From Beroe forskalii (taxonomy: Eukaryota; Ctenophora; Nuda; Beroida; Beroidae), in contig WFMF01000251.1 of the NCBI GenBank assembly GCA_011033025.1, positions 186,001-250,000 of the forward strand: 64,000 nt of DNA, given 5' to 3'. Both the position numbers and the translations under genes were made by a program. Shown piece by piece: positions 1 through 10,746 of the stretch. Numbering within the stretch: position 1 is the stretch's first letter; every line of letters starts with the position of its first letter. Below the pieces are notes generated by a model. The model did no database searches, had not been told where the DNA came from, and saw nothing but the letters and a program-made list of their open reading frames with translations.

Positions 1-108
1 CACATCCATGAGATCACTCGCAGACTCCTCAACAGACCACCAAAGACTCGCCCATCGAGAAGAAGCAGGTAACTGATTTAATTTTCTCTCACTAATACGA
101 AACACATT

Positions 109-798
109 ATGACAGTGACAAACAAAACAAAACCAACTCGAATTTCCATAACTAAAAGAAATTTGAAATTTCTCTCGTGGAACATCCAAGCCCCATCGAC
201 AATTGAAGGAAACAAGTTTAGCATTCAAGAGTTTAAAGAGGTTATAACTGAACACGACTTTGCCTGTTTACAGGAGGTCAGGGAGGAGGTTCACCTACCT
301 GGATACAGCGTAGTGAGTAGTCTCAGGGAGGAAAGCAGATCAGGAGGTGTGGCCATCTTAGTTAAAAAGGACCTTTTACAAGGTGTTGAGTTCATTAAGA
401 ACAAAGAGTGGCCAGATTACTTAACATGTCGTCTCAAACGAGACTTCTTCAGACTAGAGAGTGACATTTTCTTAGTTAACGTATATGCCAGACCACACAA
501 CTCAGCAGACTTAACCCAAAACTCTCAGCTTCTAAGTGGCAAGGATACTATTAAAAAGGTGGAGGAGGATATCAACGACCTACGAGGATTGGGAGAAGTC
601 ATTCTCTGTGGGGACCTGAATGCTAGGATAGGGAGCAACACTGGCATGGTTCGTCATGACTCAGGTCAGTTTGTGCCTATGCCAGAGGACTACACACCAG
701 ATGAGTTAACGACCAGGTTTTCGCAGGATTCAACTAGTAACACATATGGTACTCACTTTCTTAACTTAGTGAAGAATAACCAACTTACAAAATTTTGA
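109..798 (+). pseudogene. LINE endonuclease (EEP) domain fragment
   Basis: This open frame of 229 codons reads as the apurinic-type endonuclease domain of a non-LTR retrotransposon, which nicks the target DNA at integration. Visible motifs, in order, are FLSWNIQ, CLQEVREEV (catalytic Glu), NVYARPHN and GDLNARIG (Asp/Asn pair). The frame stops before the C-terminal SDH-type motif that completes the domain, and no reverse transcriptase follows on this strand, so it is a broken 5' fragment. It lies about 1.2 kb from the opposite-strand RT copy and could come from the same LINE family, but the window does not join them. The start codon at 109 is the first Met and the true 5' end is unknown. Confidence 0.8.
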
Positions 799-2029
799 AA
801 ATTTTTTAATTTAAAATTAAATTAAAAAAATTTAAGAATTTTTTCATTTCTTTAATAATTTTTGTCAATGTAAAATTTTAAATTTTCTTTGGGTTAATTT
901 TTTATAACTAAAAGGGTTTTTTTCTGAGTTATTTATTCAAATTTAATTTATCATGGGGATTCGTTTCCCCCTCGGTAAGCTAAAAAAAAGGGGAAAAACC
1001 AAAAAGGAATCTAGTCAATGAATTGTAACGAGCTTATATTTAAAATTGGAAAAGACTTTTTAAAGTCCGGTTTCGGGGAGTTAAAATTATCTTTTTTTGG
1101 GGAAGTTGAAATGCCCATTTTCAGGAAGTTAAATTTATTTTTGAGGAGCAAATGCCCCTTTTTTTTCGGGGCCCGGTATAATTTGGCCAAACCAAACGCC
1201 ATGCCCATAGCCTACCCCGGGAAAAAAAAGCCAGTTTCGTTTGGTAAAAAAGTTAAATTATTTTTGCTCGGCAATTAAAGTACCAGATTGAAAATTTTTT
1301 CCTTTTTTTTCATTTTGTCCTCACTATATTCTGCTTTTTTGGTGTCCCGTTTTTATGGAAATTTCACGTTCTGAAACTGCATTGTACATACTTTTTAAAA
1401 TAAATTTGTTTTCTTTTAAATTTCAAAACAAATGTGATAATTTGAATTGATTTCATCAATCTCGGGGAAATCACCAATGCTCAAACCAACCAGTTCAGAT
1501 TCAACCCGCTCCTCAAACGATCATACCCAACCCCACCGGGGAAACCATCCCTTTAACCCCAGAAAGATTCACCCAAAACCCACAAGGGCAACCCCCAGCA
1601 GCAAAAACCAAAACCTGAAAGGGGAATTCCAGCAAGTTCCAATTCGGGCAGACTCCGACAGCTCCACCCCAAGAATAGCAAAATTTAAAAGAAACATCCA
1701 GCAGTTTAACATCCACCCTTTAGAAAATTTTCCTAGCAATTTTGGGCAACATCCAACACACCCCCCAGAGAAAGCAGGGGAGTATTAAAACCGAATCCCC
1801 CCAGCAAAGAAACCTCCATAAAAGGGCCCCCGTTTAGAAACCCCAACCGGGACCCTAGACCAACTTTCCCCCCGCTGTCCAAAATTTACAGTTTCAGCCG
1901 GGCCCCAAAACCCCTGTAACTCAGTGGCTGGGTAGCCTTTTCAAAGACCCCGGTGGGTGTCTATGGGAAAAGGGTGTCATGAAGTTATGTCAGAGGTTTT
2001 GCCAAGGTTTACAAGGTTTACAAGTTTAA
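799..2029. other. no gene seen; homopolymer-rich sequence
   Basis: This stretch is rich in runs of A, T, G and C. The short open frames on both strands look like no protein family and lack splice signals or biased codon use. The density of homopolymers suggests poor consensus quality or decayed repeat DNA. Confidence 0.5.
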
Positions 2030-4838
2030 TATAAAATAATTAACTAACGTTGTTGTTATATTGTACAACAACAATAACAAACATCATCCTTTATTTCATG
2101 TAAAAGTCTTTCCTGTCTCATATTTTCATATTTGATAATATACTGATATCAAAAATTAAAATCTCACAATATTTTCATTGTTCATAATGGTTATGATAAA
2201 CAAAGTCACACAAATTGTCAATAGCTGTTTGAAATCCATTTCATCATTTCACAGTTGTCTCTTCCTAGCAATTTGAACCATAAACGCATTGTCTGAGAAT
2301 ATTTAGAATATTCGTCAACCATTTCGTTAACCTATTATTTGAAAGTCGATTCGGTTGGGTGAAACGCACAAAAAAGTTAACTGTATCATCACACTTTTCA
2401 TATGGGCAGTTTAATCCCACGTTAGTTGAATAAAATAGTGATTTCTCACGTTAGGTGATTTCTCACGTTTCTTTCGACGTTAGATAATGGGTGACTTCTA
2501 AGTACAATACTATAATCATCTGTTTTAGCATTAATCCTCGCACACAGGGGTTGTAGGGTGATAATCTATCGTAGGGCATTACTGTGCTGAGGTGTGACCG
2601 AGTCTTGGGGCATAGGCTGTGAATAAGTGAGGCCCAATATGTAGGATATTTCCAACCCTGTAGATTTGGCAGTGAAATCAAACCGATGTAAATGTGTAAG
2701 AGTAAAGTATGAGAATTGTTAATCAGTATAAGTGACGAATGTGTACACCATTTTTACCTTCATTTTAGTTTTGTGATATGCCATTCGCTATATAAATAGT
2801 GAGTGTGTTTGCTCGGTTCTCTTTTTCTTTTAACTCGTTGATATATTTGCGTCTGGTTTCTATGATATGGCATAAAACGTGCACATACAGTTGATTATGT
2901 ATTCGCGTCTCTGATTTTTGTAAGATATCCCCGGTTTGAGTGACTGTGTGATGTTCGTTAAATGTGCTGTGGTTGTCCGGGTTTGTCAAGACATGATATG
3001 GTGATAAAAGAGTGTGAAAGTGAGTTTTGGTTGGGGTTGATTAATGGGCACGTGAAATTGAGATCCCGGGGCTTTATTCAGTCTCGTGATAAGCTTATTG
3101 CGCAGGCTACCATAAAGGTCACAGTCATTGATTGCGTGAGCCTCATCTTCTACCACGTTTACACCCATTGATGTGTTACACCATGAACAAATACGCGCTT
3201 CTCTCGGTACGTTATTGTATCTTCCACGTTCTATTTCCAGATCATGAGAACTAATTCTGAATTTGGTTGTGTTATATCTTCGTGAAAACCCTTTGATATA
3301 TCTAAATATGGTTCTCTCATGAATTTTTTCTTGCATGCATGATAGAATGATAATTTGGACGATTCTGATTTTTCATATTCCCAGCAATTAGTGAAGTGTT
3401 CAGTAAGTGACTTTACTATAGTCTGTACGCGGAATTTGCGACTTGGTAGCGGTTGAATTCTTGATTGGCCATTTGGCGCAATTTTTGGTTTGAAATTTGG
3501 ATTTTTTAACACACGCGACGCTGTTACGTGATCTTGGTGATAAATTTCATCAATTTTTAAAAGGGGTTCAATGTTTTTGTACCAAGGGAGATTTAATGCT
3601 TTTTGTTCACACAGTGCAGCTTTGATAAATGTGCTCTCAGGTAGTTTGGATATTCGTTTGAAATAATTAAGTGTAAGACGAATTGCTTGATAAATCAGAG
3701 GGTATCTCCCACTCTCACCCCAGACACCCACATTAGAAGCTTTGCGGTGCACACCTAGTGCCCACTTGAGGAATGAAAGATGAACTTTTTCGGACGGCAT
3801 ACGGTTGATTTTGGAAATGAAATTCCTTACATTGAATGGGCTGTGTTCGACATGCTTGATCATACCTTTGTTAATGGTGCTGGTTGGCGTCCAGATTGGA
3901 GCACCGTAGAGTGCTATAGGTTTTATGAGTGAGTCAAATAGGGTGTTGAGTGCTCTGAATGATAATTTTGAGCGGATCACAGTGCGTTTCAGACCAAAGA
4001 ATGCTCTCATGGCTTTGGTTTTAAGAATTGATTGAGCTGTTGATAGTTCACCAGTATTGCGAAGCGTAATTCCTAGGTAGCAGTAATTGTCGACAATTTC
4101 CAAGTTAGTGCCGCCAAGTTTAAATTCTAGATTTTGATCTGATATACCATTCTTTTCAAAAATCATGACTTTTGTTTTAGTTTCATTCACTTCAATACCC
4201 CATTCGGTGCAGTATTTCGCGAGAATGTTGAGTTGTTCTTGGCATGTTTTGGGATCGAGTGACAACATGATAAGATCGTCGGCCCATAGAAGATGACTTA
4301 TTTTGAGGCGTGACAGTTTGGGACCACAAAATTTTTCTAAAAGCGGTGAGAAGTCACTTATGAAAATTTTGAACAGATCTGGTGAGAGAGGGTGACCTTG
4401 CTCTGTACCCTTTGATATGTCTATACGTTTACTAAGATGCCCCGAGAGTTTGATGAATGCATATGAGTTAGTGTACATATACTTAAGGACACTGAAAAAT
4501 TTTCCTGTCACACCCATTTTGGCTAATTTTTGGAATAATGCTTGGCGACAAACAGAGTCGAATGCTTTCTTGAAGTCCACAAATATTGCGTAGACGGGTT
4601 TATGCATCTTCCTATACTTAGCTGCAATAGTTTGCATGGTTAATATGTGATCGTATGTTTGCGCACCCTTGGTGAACCCAAGTTGGTTAGGGGGGTCAGG
4701 GCAATTTTCACTTTTGAATATTTTCAATCGCTCTAGTAAAATAGTTGAGAACACTTTGCCTATCACACTACTCACAGCAATGGCTCTGTAGTTATCAGGG
4801 TTAGAGACATCCCCTTTTTTATGAAGAGGGGTTATTAT
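2030..4838 (-). mobile_element. LINE (non-LTR retrotransposon), copy 1, 5'-truncated
   Basis: This is the reverse-strand 3' part of a non-LTR retrotransposon. It holds reverse transcriptase, a C-terminal Cys/His motif and about 0.7 kb of 3' untranslated sequence. The 3' half aligns closely with the second copy at 8143-10146, including shared text such as the stretch around 2085 matching that around 8220. The 5' side ends abruptly at about 4838, inside the RT domain, where a minisatellite begins. No clear poly-A tail is visible at the 3' end near 2030, unlike copy 2. Whole-element boundaries were read by comparing the two copies. Confidence 0.85.
3231..4838 (-). pseudogene. reverse transcriptase ORF of LINE copy 1, frameshifted
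   Basis: The frame begins in mid-domain (HKKGDVSNPDNYRAIAV) and contains the RT blocks AIFVDFKKAFDSV, GTEQGHPLSPDLF and LLWADDLIML, where the catalytic box is WADD rather than FADD or YADD. The RT domain is followed by a thumb and C-terminal region. Near 3290 the frame shifts relative to copy 2 (after LDISKGF). The downstream part, with a CSWC...EDEAH...CDLY zinc-knuckle-like motif typical of LINE C-termini, is in another frame at 2986-3336. Together with the 5' truncation this makes the copy non-autonomous. RT copies element RNA at the nicked target. Confidence 0.85.
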
Positions 4839-5145
4839 AGTGGTGAAGTGGTGTCAGATTGGAGTGATGTCAGAGTGGAGTGATGCCAAGGTGAAGTGGT
4901 GTCAGAGTCGATTGGTGTCAGAGTGGAGTGGTGTCAGAGTGGAGTGATGCCAGAGTGGAGTGGTGTCAGAGTGGAGTGGTGTTGGAGTGGATGGTGTCAG
5001 AGTGGAGTGATGTCAGAGTGGAGTGAAGTTGTGTCAGAGTGGAGTGGAGTGGTGCCAGAGTCGAGTGGTGTCAGAGTCGAGTGGTGTCAAAGTCGAGTGG
5101 TGTCAGGTTCGAGTGGTGTCAGGTTCGTGTGGTGTCAGATTGCTC
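4839..5145 (+). repeat. minisatellite, unit about 16-18 bp (gtggtgtcagagtggagt)
   Basis: A degenerate tandem array of a GTGGTGTCAGAGTGGAGT-like unit directly abuts the truncated 5' end of LINE copy 1. The apparent open frame through it (repeating SGVRVEWCQ) reflects only the unit structure. Short related tracts (agtggtgtca) recur near 57540-57660. Confidence 0.85.
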
Positions 5146-5260
5146 AGCTAATCGAAGGATCTAAGGTAATTAAGCCAGTTACGGTAATACAAAATAAAAA
5201 ATTTTAATTCGAATTTCATTTATCTATCCCCATGTTTTAACCCAAGTTCCATCTCTTCAG

Positions 5261-5359
5261 CAGCAAACTACCCAACAGCTGCAAACTCAAAGCATGCAAA
5301 ACATACAGAGTCAGCGGTTATACAACGTTATCAACATAGCTCAACAACAACAGCCTCAG
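5261..5359 (+). CDS. orphan glutamine-rich internal exon (candidate)
   Basis: A 99-bp open segment is bounded by a good acceptor (catctcttcag) and donor (cag|gtgagc). It encodes 33 residues rich in Gln (begins QQTTQQLQTQSMQ, ends AQQQQPQ) and is a whole number of codons. The codon pattern and both splice sites support a real coding exon or a recently broken one. No partner exon was found in the repeat-rich flanks. Gln-rich segments like this are common in transcription factors and co-activators, but nothing here identifies the protein. It may be a fragment left when LINEs and other repeats rearranged the region. Confidence 0.4.
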
Positions 5360-5534
5360 GTGAGCGGTGATTCGAAAAAATACATTTCCATCGAAAATTA
5401 ATTTAAAACAGTTTTTTGACTCGGTTTTATATCCTTAAAATTCAATTGTCCTTCCTCAATTTTCTAAATTTGGCAAATCGACATTGGATCCCCAAAGCCG
5501 GGCTTCAGTGACCCCGCAAAGGCCGAAGCCTTCC

Positions 5535-5735
5535 ATTTTATCCTCCTAAGTAGCAGGAGTGTAACCAGATTTTTGAAAAGGAGGCGGCGAGTTACATTCA
5601 AACCTGTTGAATGTTTATTTTGCTTGGCTGAAAGGTTTCATTATAACAAAATGAACAATTTTTTTTCCTTTTTTCTGTCCAAAAAGGGGGAGGTTGCCGC
5701 CTGTGTTGCCTTCCCCTGGCTACGCCACTGCTTTT
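5535..5735 (-). repeat. dispersed element, copy A (pair of 49548-49697)
   Basis: About 170-200 bp whose reverse complement matches the element at 49548-49697. Shared text includes a GGCGTAGCCAGGG-type end, a gtccaaaaaggggg core and cattcaaacctgttgaatgt-like sequence. It codes for nothing recognisable and is probably a short non-autonomous transposon. Confidence 0.7.
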
Positions 5736-8142
5736 ATCCTTGTTAGTAGCAATCCCTTGAACAATTGTATGATAATAAATCATCATCTCACGTTCGAACC
5801 CTGTCCTCCTTTCATTGTAATACGCGTGTGCTCAGTGTGTAGATCGTATATAATAGGGGGACTGTGTATTATTATAGCGGGAAAGATGATGCCCATATAA
5901 GGGATGATTACTTAACTTCGTTTACATTAAATTACACAAACACACACATGTCACGCACTCTATTTGAATGTAATTTGTTACATTCGGTCGCACTGAAATG
6001 ATAGGCGGTTACTATAATGATCTCATTATCACGGTTTACAATGCTGATTTCATCACATCAAAGTTCGAACAGTCTGTTTTTCAAAAACCATTATGGTGTT
6101 GATTGTTGATGTATTATGTAACGCTGGATGGAATCTGGGCTACTTGATATGCCCAAATATGGTATAATTGGATATAATGAGAAATGCACATGGTTGTTTA
6201 AACTTAAGAGGACAGTTGGTGAACAGTGATTTCATGAAAATTGCATAAGTTTTTACCTACTATTATTCTGAATGTAGGTGAACAAGAATGAAATATGACT
6301 AAACTAAAACCAAGATGCTAAACTAATTAATCTCATTTATATAAGGCTCAAGATCTAGGTGCGGGATATAATCTTTTCTTGGAATGATATAAGTTCTCGT
6401 AACTATACTTAATACCTATACTTAGATATTAGATAAATGTACAAAATGGACAAAAAATCTTGGGTGTGTCCAATCTACACGTGACCTACCCTAACTCAAC
6501 AAACAATTCAGCCATTTTTTGACGCTGGTTAATCCCTGAACTGCAAAAGTATGGGCGTAGGGATCGTTCACATATTACGTAATCAGCCAGGGGAAGGGAG
6601 GTTTTTCAAATGATGTTACGTTCGATGTAATAATACCTATACTGACAAATAAAACTATTTTATAAACTTGATCGGCCACGAATTGATTATCTAATGTGTG
6701 AAAGAGCCCTTATTATAAGGTGAATAGCAACACATATCATGAGCGAACCAAATAGTTAAGCAACGTACACTTATATCCAATGTACAGCAAACTAAAGAAT
6801 AGAGACAAGCAAAACTAAACAGTAGGAGTGACTCATTGACTCAATCAATGCTTTGAAGTAAGTAAACACTGCACACATACGCATACGTAATAGTACATAG
6901 CGTGCTTGGCAAAAATAAGCAGTTCAATGTCATCAAGTCTACGTGTTAAACCTTGATAATGACTTCGTCTTGATTAAGTGCCTCTTATTAAACTTATTGT
7001 AATATCATCCCATGTGACAAATGGGGCAGCAGTAAGTAAGTCATTATTGCAATGGTTTCGAAACACATGTTTGATGATATTTTAACTACATACTTCTTAC
7101 CTCTGTACATACTACATACCATGATGATCAATGACCATATCAATCGAGATTCGAGAATCAAATTTTAAGAAATGAGACACCATTGACCATTCCATGTTTA
7201 TAAAAACCTATAGATTGTGTGAAATGTCGAAATATCACAAGTCAAAACTAAAAACTTTCGAAAAATCAAAAATTTATCCTCGAAAGACCCAGAAACTACA
7301 ATTCCAGGATGTCAGGGTGACAACAAACCAAAGAGAAGTAAAGTATTTCACTACCATAAAACTACATGTACCTAGGAAGTAGAATGGTCCGTTAACTTCA
7401 TTACGAATATTTAGGTGGCTGGGAATACGCATCCATCATAAGTTAACGTGGTAAAGTTACGATACCGAACAGTGTATTTGATAACAAGGCGAGGCAGATG
7501 ATGAAACAAGAACCCCCTATTTTCTTATTTTAATTTACAAACCACTGTATAGAAGTGCTGGGGTTTGATCCGTCCATATCTCTGTTTTATGATGAGTGTA
7601 GTAGAGCCCCGTGTACTACCGGGATGCGATTATCACATGAATCAATTTGAAATCATTAATCAAAGGCCAAACTCTTTAAAGCTGAACTTTGAAAATGATC
7701 AAAACATCAAACGGGATGTATTTATACGACACGTCAAAAAATTCGTTCAGTCAGTTGACAAGGAAATTCTATTTAGCAAGCATGTGAGCTCTGAGCTCAT
7801 GCGTTATGATTGATGACGTGCCGTACTAAATGCGTCCTCAAATAATCACCTGGATGCCATGAGTCATCAAATTAAGATATCAATTTTCACAAATTTTGTT
7901 AAATATTGTTTGAAAAAATGATTATTAAAACAAATCAAAAGCTGTTTGCCAATAAATGGGTACCTAAATGATGATAACCATTGCCAATGTTCCTTCAAAT
8001 ATCATACCGTGTACCTTAATCTTACTATATATAATTCTTCATCATATATATATTTATCTATGTAATTATGTTTGTCTGGCGTCTGTCCGGTCTGACACCA
8101 CTCCGTAATGTATCAGAAGACGTGAAATTAGATCCTTGACAC
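5736..8142. other. no supported gene; AT-rich intergenic
   Basis: Only short, compositionally unremarkable open frames occur here (for example 7194-7382 and 7565-7813 on +). None has a recognisable domain or convincing splice sites. About 20 bp near 8085-8110 (gtctgtccggtctgaca) recur near 10250, on the other side of LINE copy 2. Confidence 0.5.
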
Positions 8143-10146
8143 TTTTTTTTTTTTTTTTTTAATATAAAATATTAACCAAATAACGTTGGTTGTTATATTG
8201 TACAATAACAAAAACAACAAACATCCTTTATTTCATGTAAAAGTCTTTCCTGTCTCACATATTTCTATATTTGATAATATCCTGATAACAAAAATTAAAA
8301 TCTCACAATATTTCCGTTGTTCACATCGGTTATGATAGACAAAAGTCGCGCAAATTGTCAATAGCTATTTGAAATCCATTTCATCAGTTCACAGTTATCA
8401 CTTCCTAGCAATTTGAGACTTCATGTTTCTTTCGATGTTAGATAATGAGTGTGACTTCTCGGCACAATGCTATAATCATCTGTATTAGCATTAATCCTCG
8501 CACAGAGGGTTGTAGGGTGATTATCTATCGTAGGGCACTACTGTGCTGGGGTGTGACCGAGTCTTGGGGCATAGGCTGTGAAAATAAGTGAGGCCCAATT
8601 TGCAGGATATTTCCAACCCTGTAGATTTGGCAGTGAAATCAAACCGATGTAAATGTGTAAGAGAAAGGTATGAGAATTGTGAATCAGTGCATAAGTGACG
8701 GAATGTGGCACACCATTTTTACCTTCATTTTAGTTTTGTGATATGCCATTCGCTATGTAAATAGTGAGTGTGTTTGCTCGGTTCTCTTTTTCTTTTAACT
8801 CGTTGATATATTTGCGTCTGGTTTCTATGACATGACATAAAAACGTGCACATACAGTTGATTATGTATTCGCGTCTCTGATTTTGTGAGATATCCCCGGT
8901 TTGAGTGACTGTGTGATGTTCGTTAAATGTACTGTGGTTGTCCGGGTTTGTCAAGACATGATATGGAGATAGAAGAGTGTGAAAGTGAGTTTTAAGTTGT
9001 GGTTGATTAATGGGCACGTGAAATTGAGATCCCGGGGCTTTATTCAGTCTCGTGATAAGCTTATTGCGCAGGCTACCATAAAGGTCACAGTCATTGATTG
9101 CGTGAGCCTCATCTTCTACCACGTTTACACCCATTGATGTGTTACACCATGAACAAATACGCGCTTCTCTCGGTACGTTATTGTATCTTCCACATTCTAT
9201 TTCCAGATCATGAGAACTAATTCTGAATTTGGTTGTGTTATATCTTCGTGAAAAACCCTTTGATATATCTAAATATGGTTCTCTCGCGAATTTTTTCTTG
9301 CATGCATGATAGAATGATAATTTGGACGATTCTGATTTTTCATATTCCCAGCAATTAGTGAAGTGTTCAGTAAGTGACTTAACTATAGTCTGTACACGGA
9401 ATTTGCGACTTGGTAGCGGTTGAATTCTTGATTGGCCATTTGGCGCAATTTTTGGTTTAAAATTTGGATTTTTTAACACACGCGACGCTGTTACGTGATC
9501 TTGGTGATAAATTTCATCAATTTTTAAAAGGGGTTCAATGTTTTTGTACCAAGGGAGATTTAATGCTTTTTGTTCACACAGTGCAGCTTTGATAAATGTG
9601 CTCTCAGGTAGTTTGGATATTCGTTTGAAATAATTGAGTGTAAGACGAATTGCTTGATAAATCAGAGGGTATCTCCCACTCTCACCCCAGACACCCACAT
9701 TAGAAGCTTTGCGGTGCACACCTAGGGCCCACTTGAGGAATGAAAGATGAACTTTTTCGGACGGCATACGGTTGATTTTGGAAATGAAATTCCTTACATT
9801 GAATGGGCTGTGTTCGACATGCTTGATCATACCTTTGTTGATAGCGCTAGTTGGTGTCCAGATCGGTGCTCCATAGAGTGCAATAGGCTTTATGAGTGAG
9901 TCGAATAGTGTGTTTAGTGCTCTGAATGATAATTTTGAGCGGATCACTGTGCGTTTCAGACCAAAGAATGCTCTCATGGCTTTGGTTTTAAGAATTGATT
10001 GAGCTGTTGATAGTTCCCCAGTATTGCGAAGCGTAATTCCTAGGTAGCAGTAATTATCGACAATTTCCAAGTTAGTGCCGCCAAGTTTAAATTCTAGATT
10101 TTGATCTGATATACCATTCTTTTCAAAAATCATGACTTTTGTTTTA
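8143..10146 (-). mobile_element. LINE copy 2, 5'-truncated, with poly-A tail
   Basis: A reverse-strand copy of the same LINE as at 2030-4838. A T-run at about 8143-8160 on + is the element's poly-A tail, marking the 3' end. The 5' junction lies near 10146, where identity to copy 1 stops. It carries only the RT C-terminal third, the Cys/His region and the 3' UTR. No obvious short target-site duplication was found immediately at the two junctions. Confidence 0.85.
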
Positions 10147-10343
10147 ACTAGACTATATGGATTGTAAAGCACTGTCTCATCAGAAAATTCACAGTATGTT
10201 ATGAATGTTTTGATATGAGGTCTCAGGTATTGCTTTCTAGCAGGACCCAGTCTGTCCGGTCTGACATCACTCGCAACCCAATCGAGCACCCGACCGGAGG
10301 TCGCGGGTTTTGCTAGTGAATAAAATTTCCAATCAAATGACAT
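8730..10343 (-). pseudogene. LINE RT C-terminal ORF fused to unrelated upstream sequence
   Basis: This 537-codon open frame is chimeric. From about 10146 downward it is the LINE C-terminal region, starting at KTKVMIFEKNG and continuing through CSWC...EDEAH...CDLY; here the frame broken in copy 1 is intact. Its first 65 or so codons (MSFDWKFYSLAKPATSG...) come from the flanking sequence and are not homologous to copy 1. The N-terminal RT catalytic blocks are absent, so it cannot be an active transcriptase. The fusion is an accident of the insertion site, or the upstream segment is part of another mobile element; no family was recognised. Confidence 0.75.
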
Positions 10344-10599
10344 GTTAAATGAAATTACATTTTACTGCAGTTTTTAAAACTGAAACGTTAATCACAGTTA
10401 ACTGAAATATTAATTATAGGTATTCATTCCTGGGCTACGATATTTATAAGCTCACTGTTACATTGCATTATGATAAGAAGGCAATCACAGCCCTTTTGCG
10501 AGTGATATATATTATGTACTTTGTCACTGTCAATTGCCAGGTTTCACAACACTTAATGAGACACACGAGCTGATTGTAAAATAGCAAAGTACTTTCAGA

Positions 10600-10685
10600 A
10601 CATCATCAGTGCTACAATCATATTTGAGGCCCCCATTGCCTCAAATTTGATTGTATAAAGTAGTGTTGTAAAGTTTAAAATTATG
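10600..10685 (+). repeat. dispersed short repeat (ctcaaatttgattgtataaa family)
   Basis: Text around 10640-10683 (ctcaaatttgattgtataaa, then agttta) recurs near 49050-49095 with few changes. Related sequence flanks 43100-43210. It sits just upstream of the RILP-like gene. Confidence 0.5.
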
Positions 10686-10746
10686 TAACTATATTTTTAT
10701 ATATTTATCTAAATATGTTTACTCATTTCCCATTGAAAAGGTAGCT

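Noticed and set aside
1011-1278. Overlapping open frames on both strands
   Set aside because: Low-complexity, homopolymer-rich sequence with no domain, no splice logic and mirrored frames on both strands.
4896-5207. 103-codon Ser/Val/Trp-rich frame
   Set aside because: Pure translation of the 16-18 bp minisatellite.
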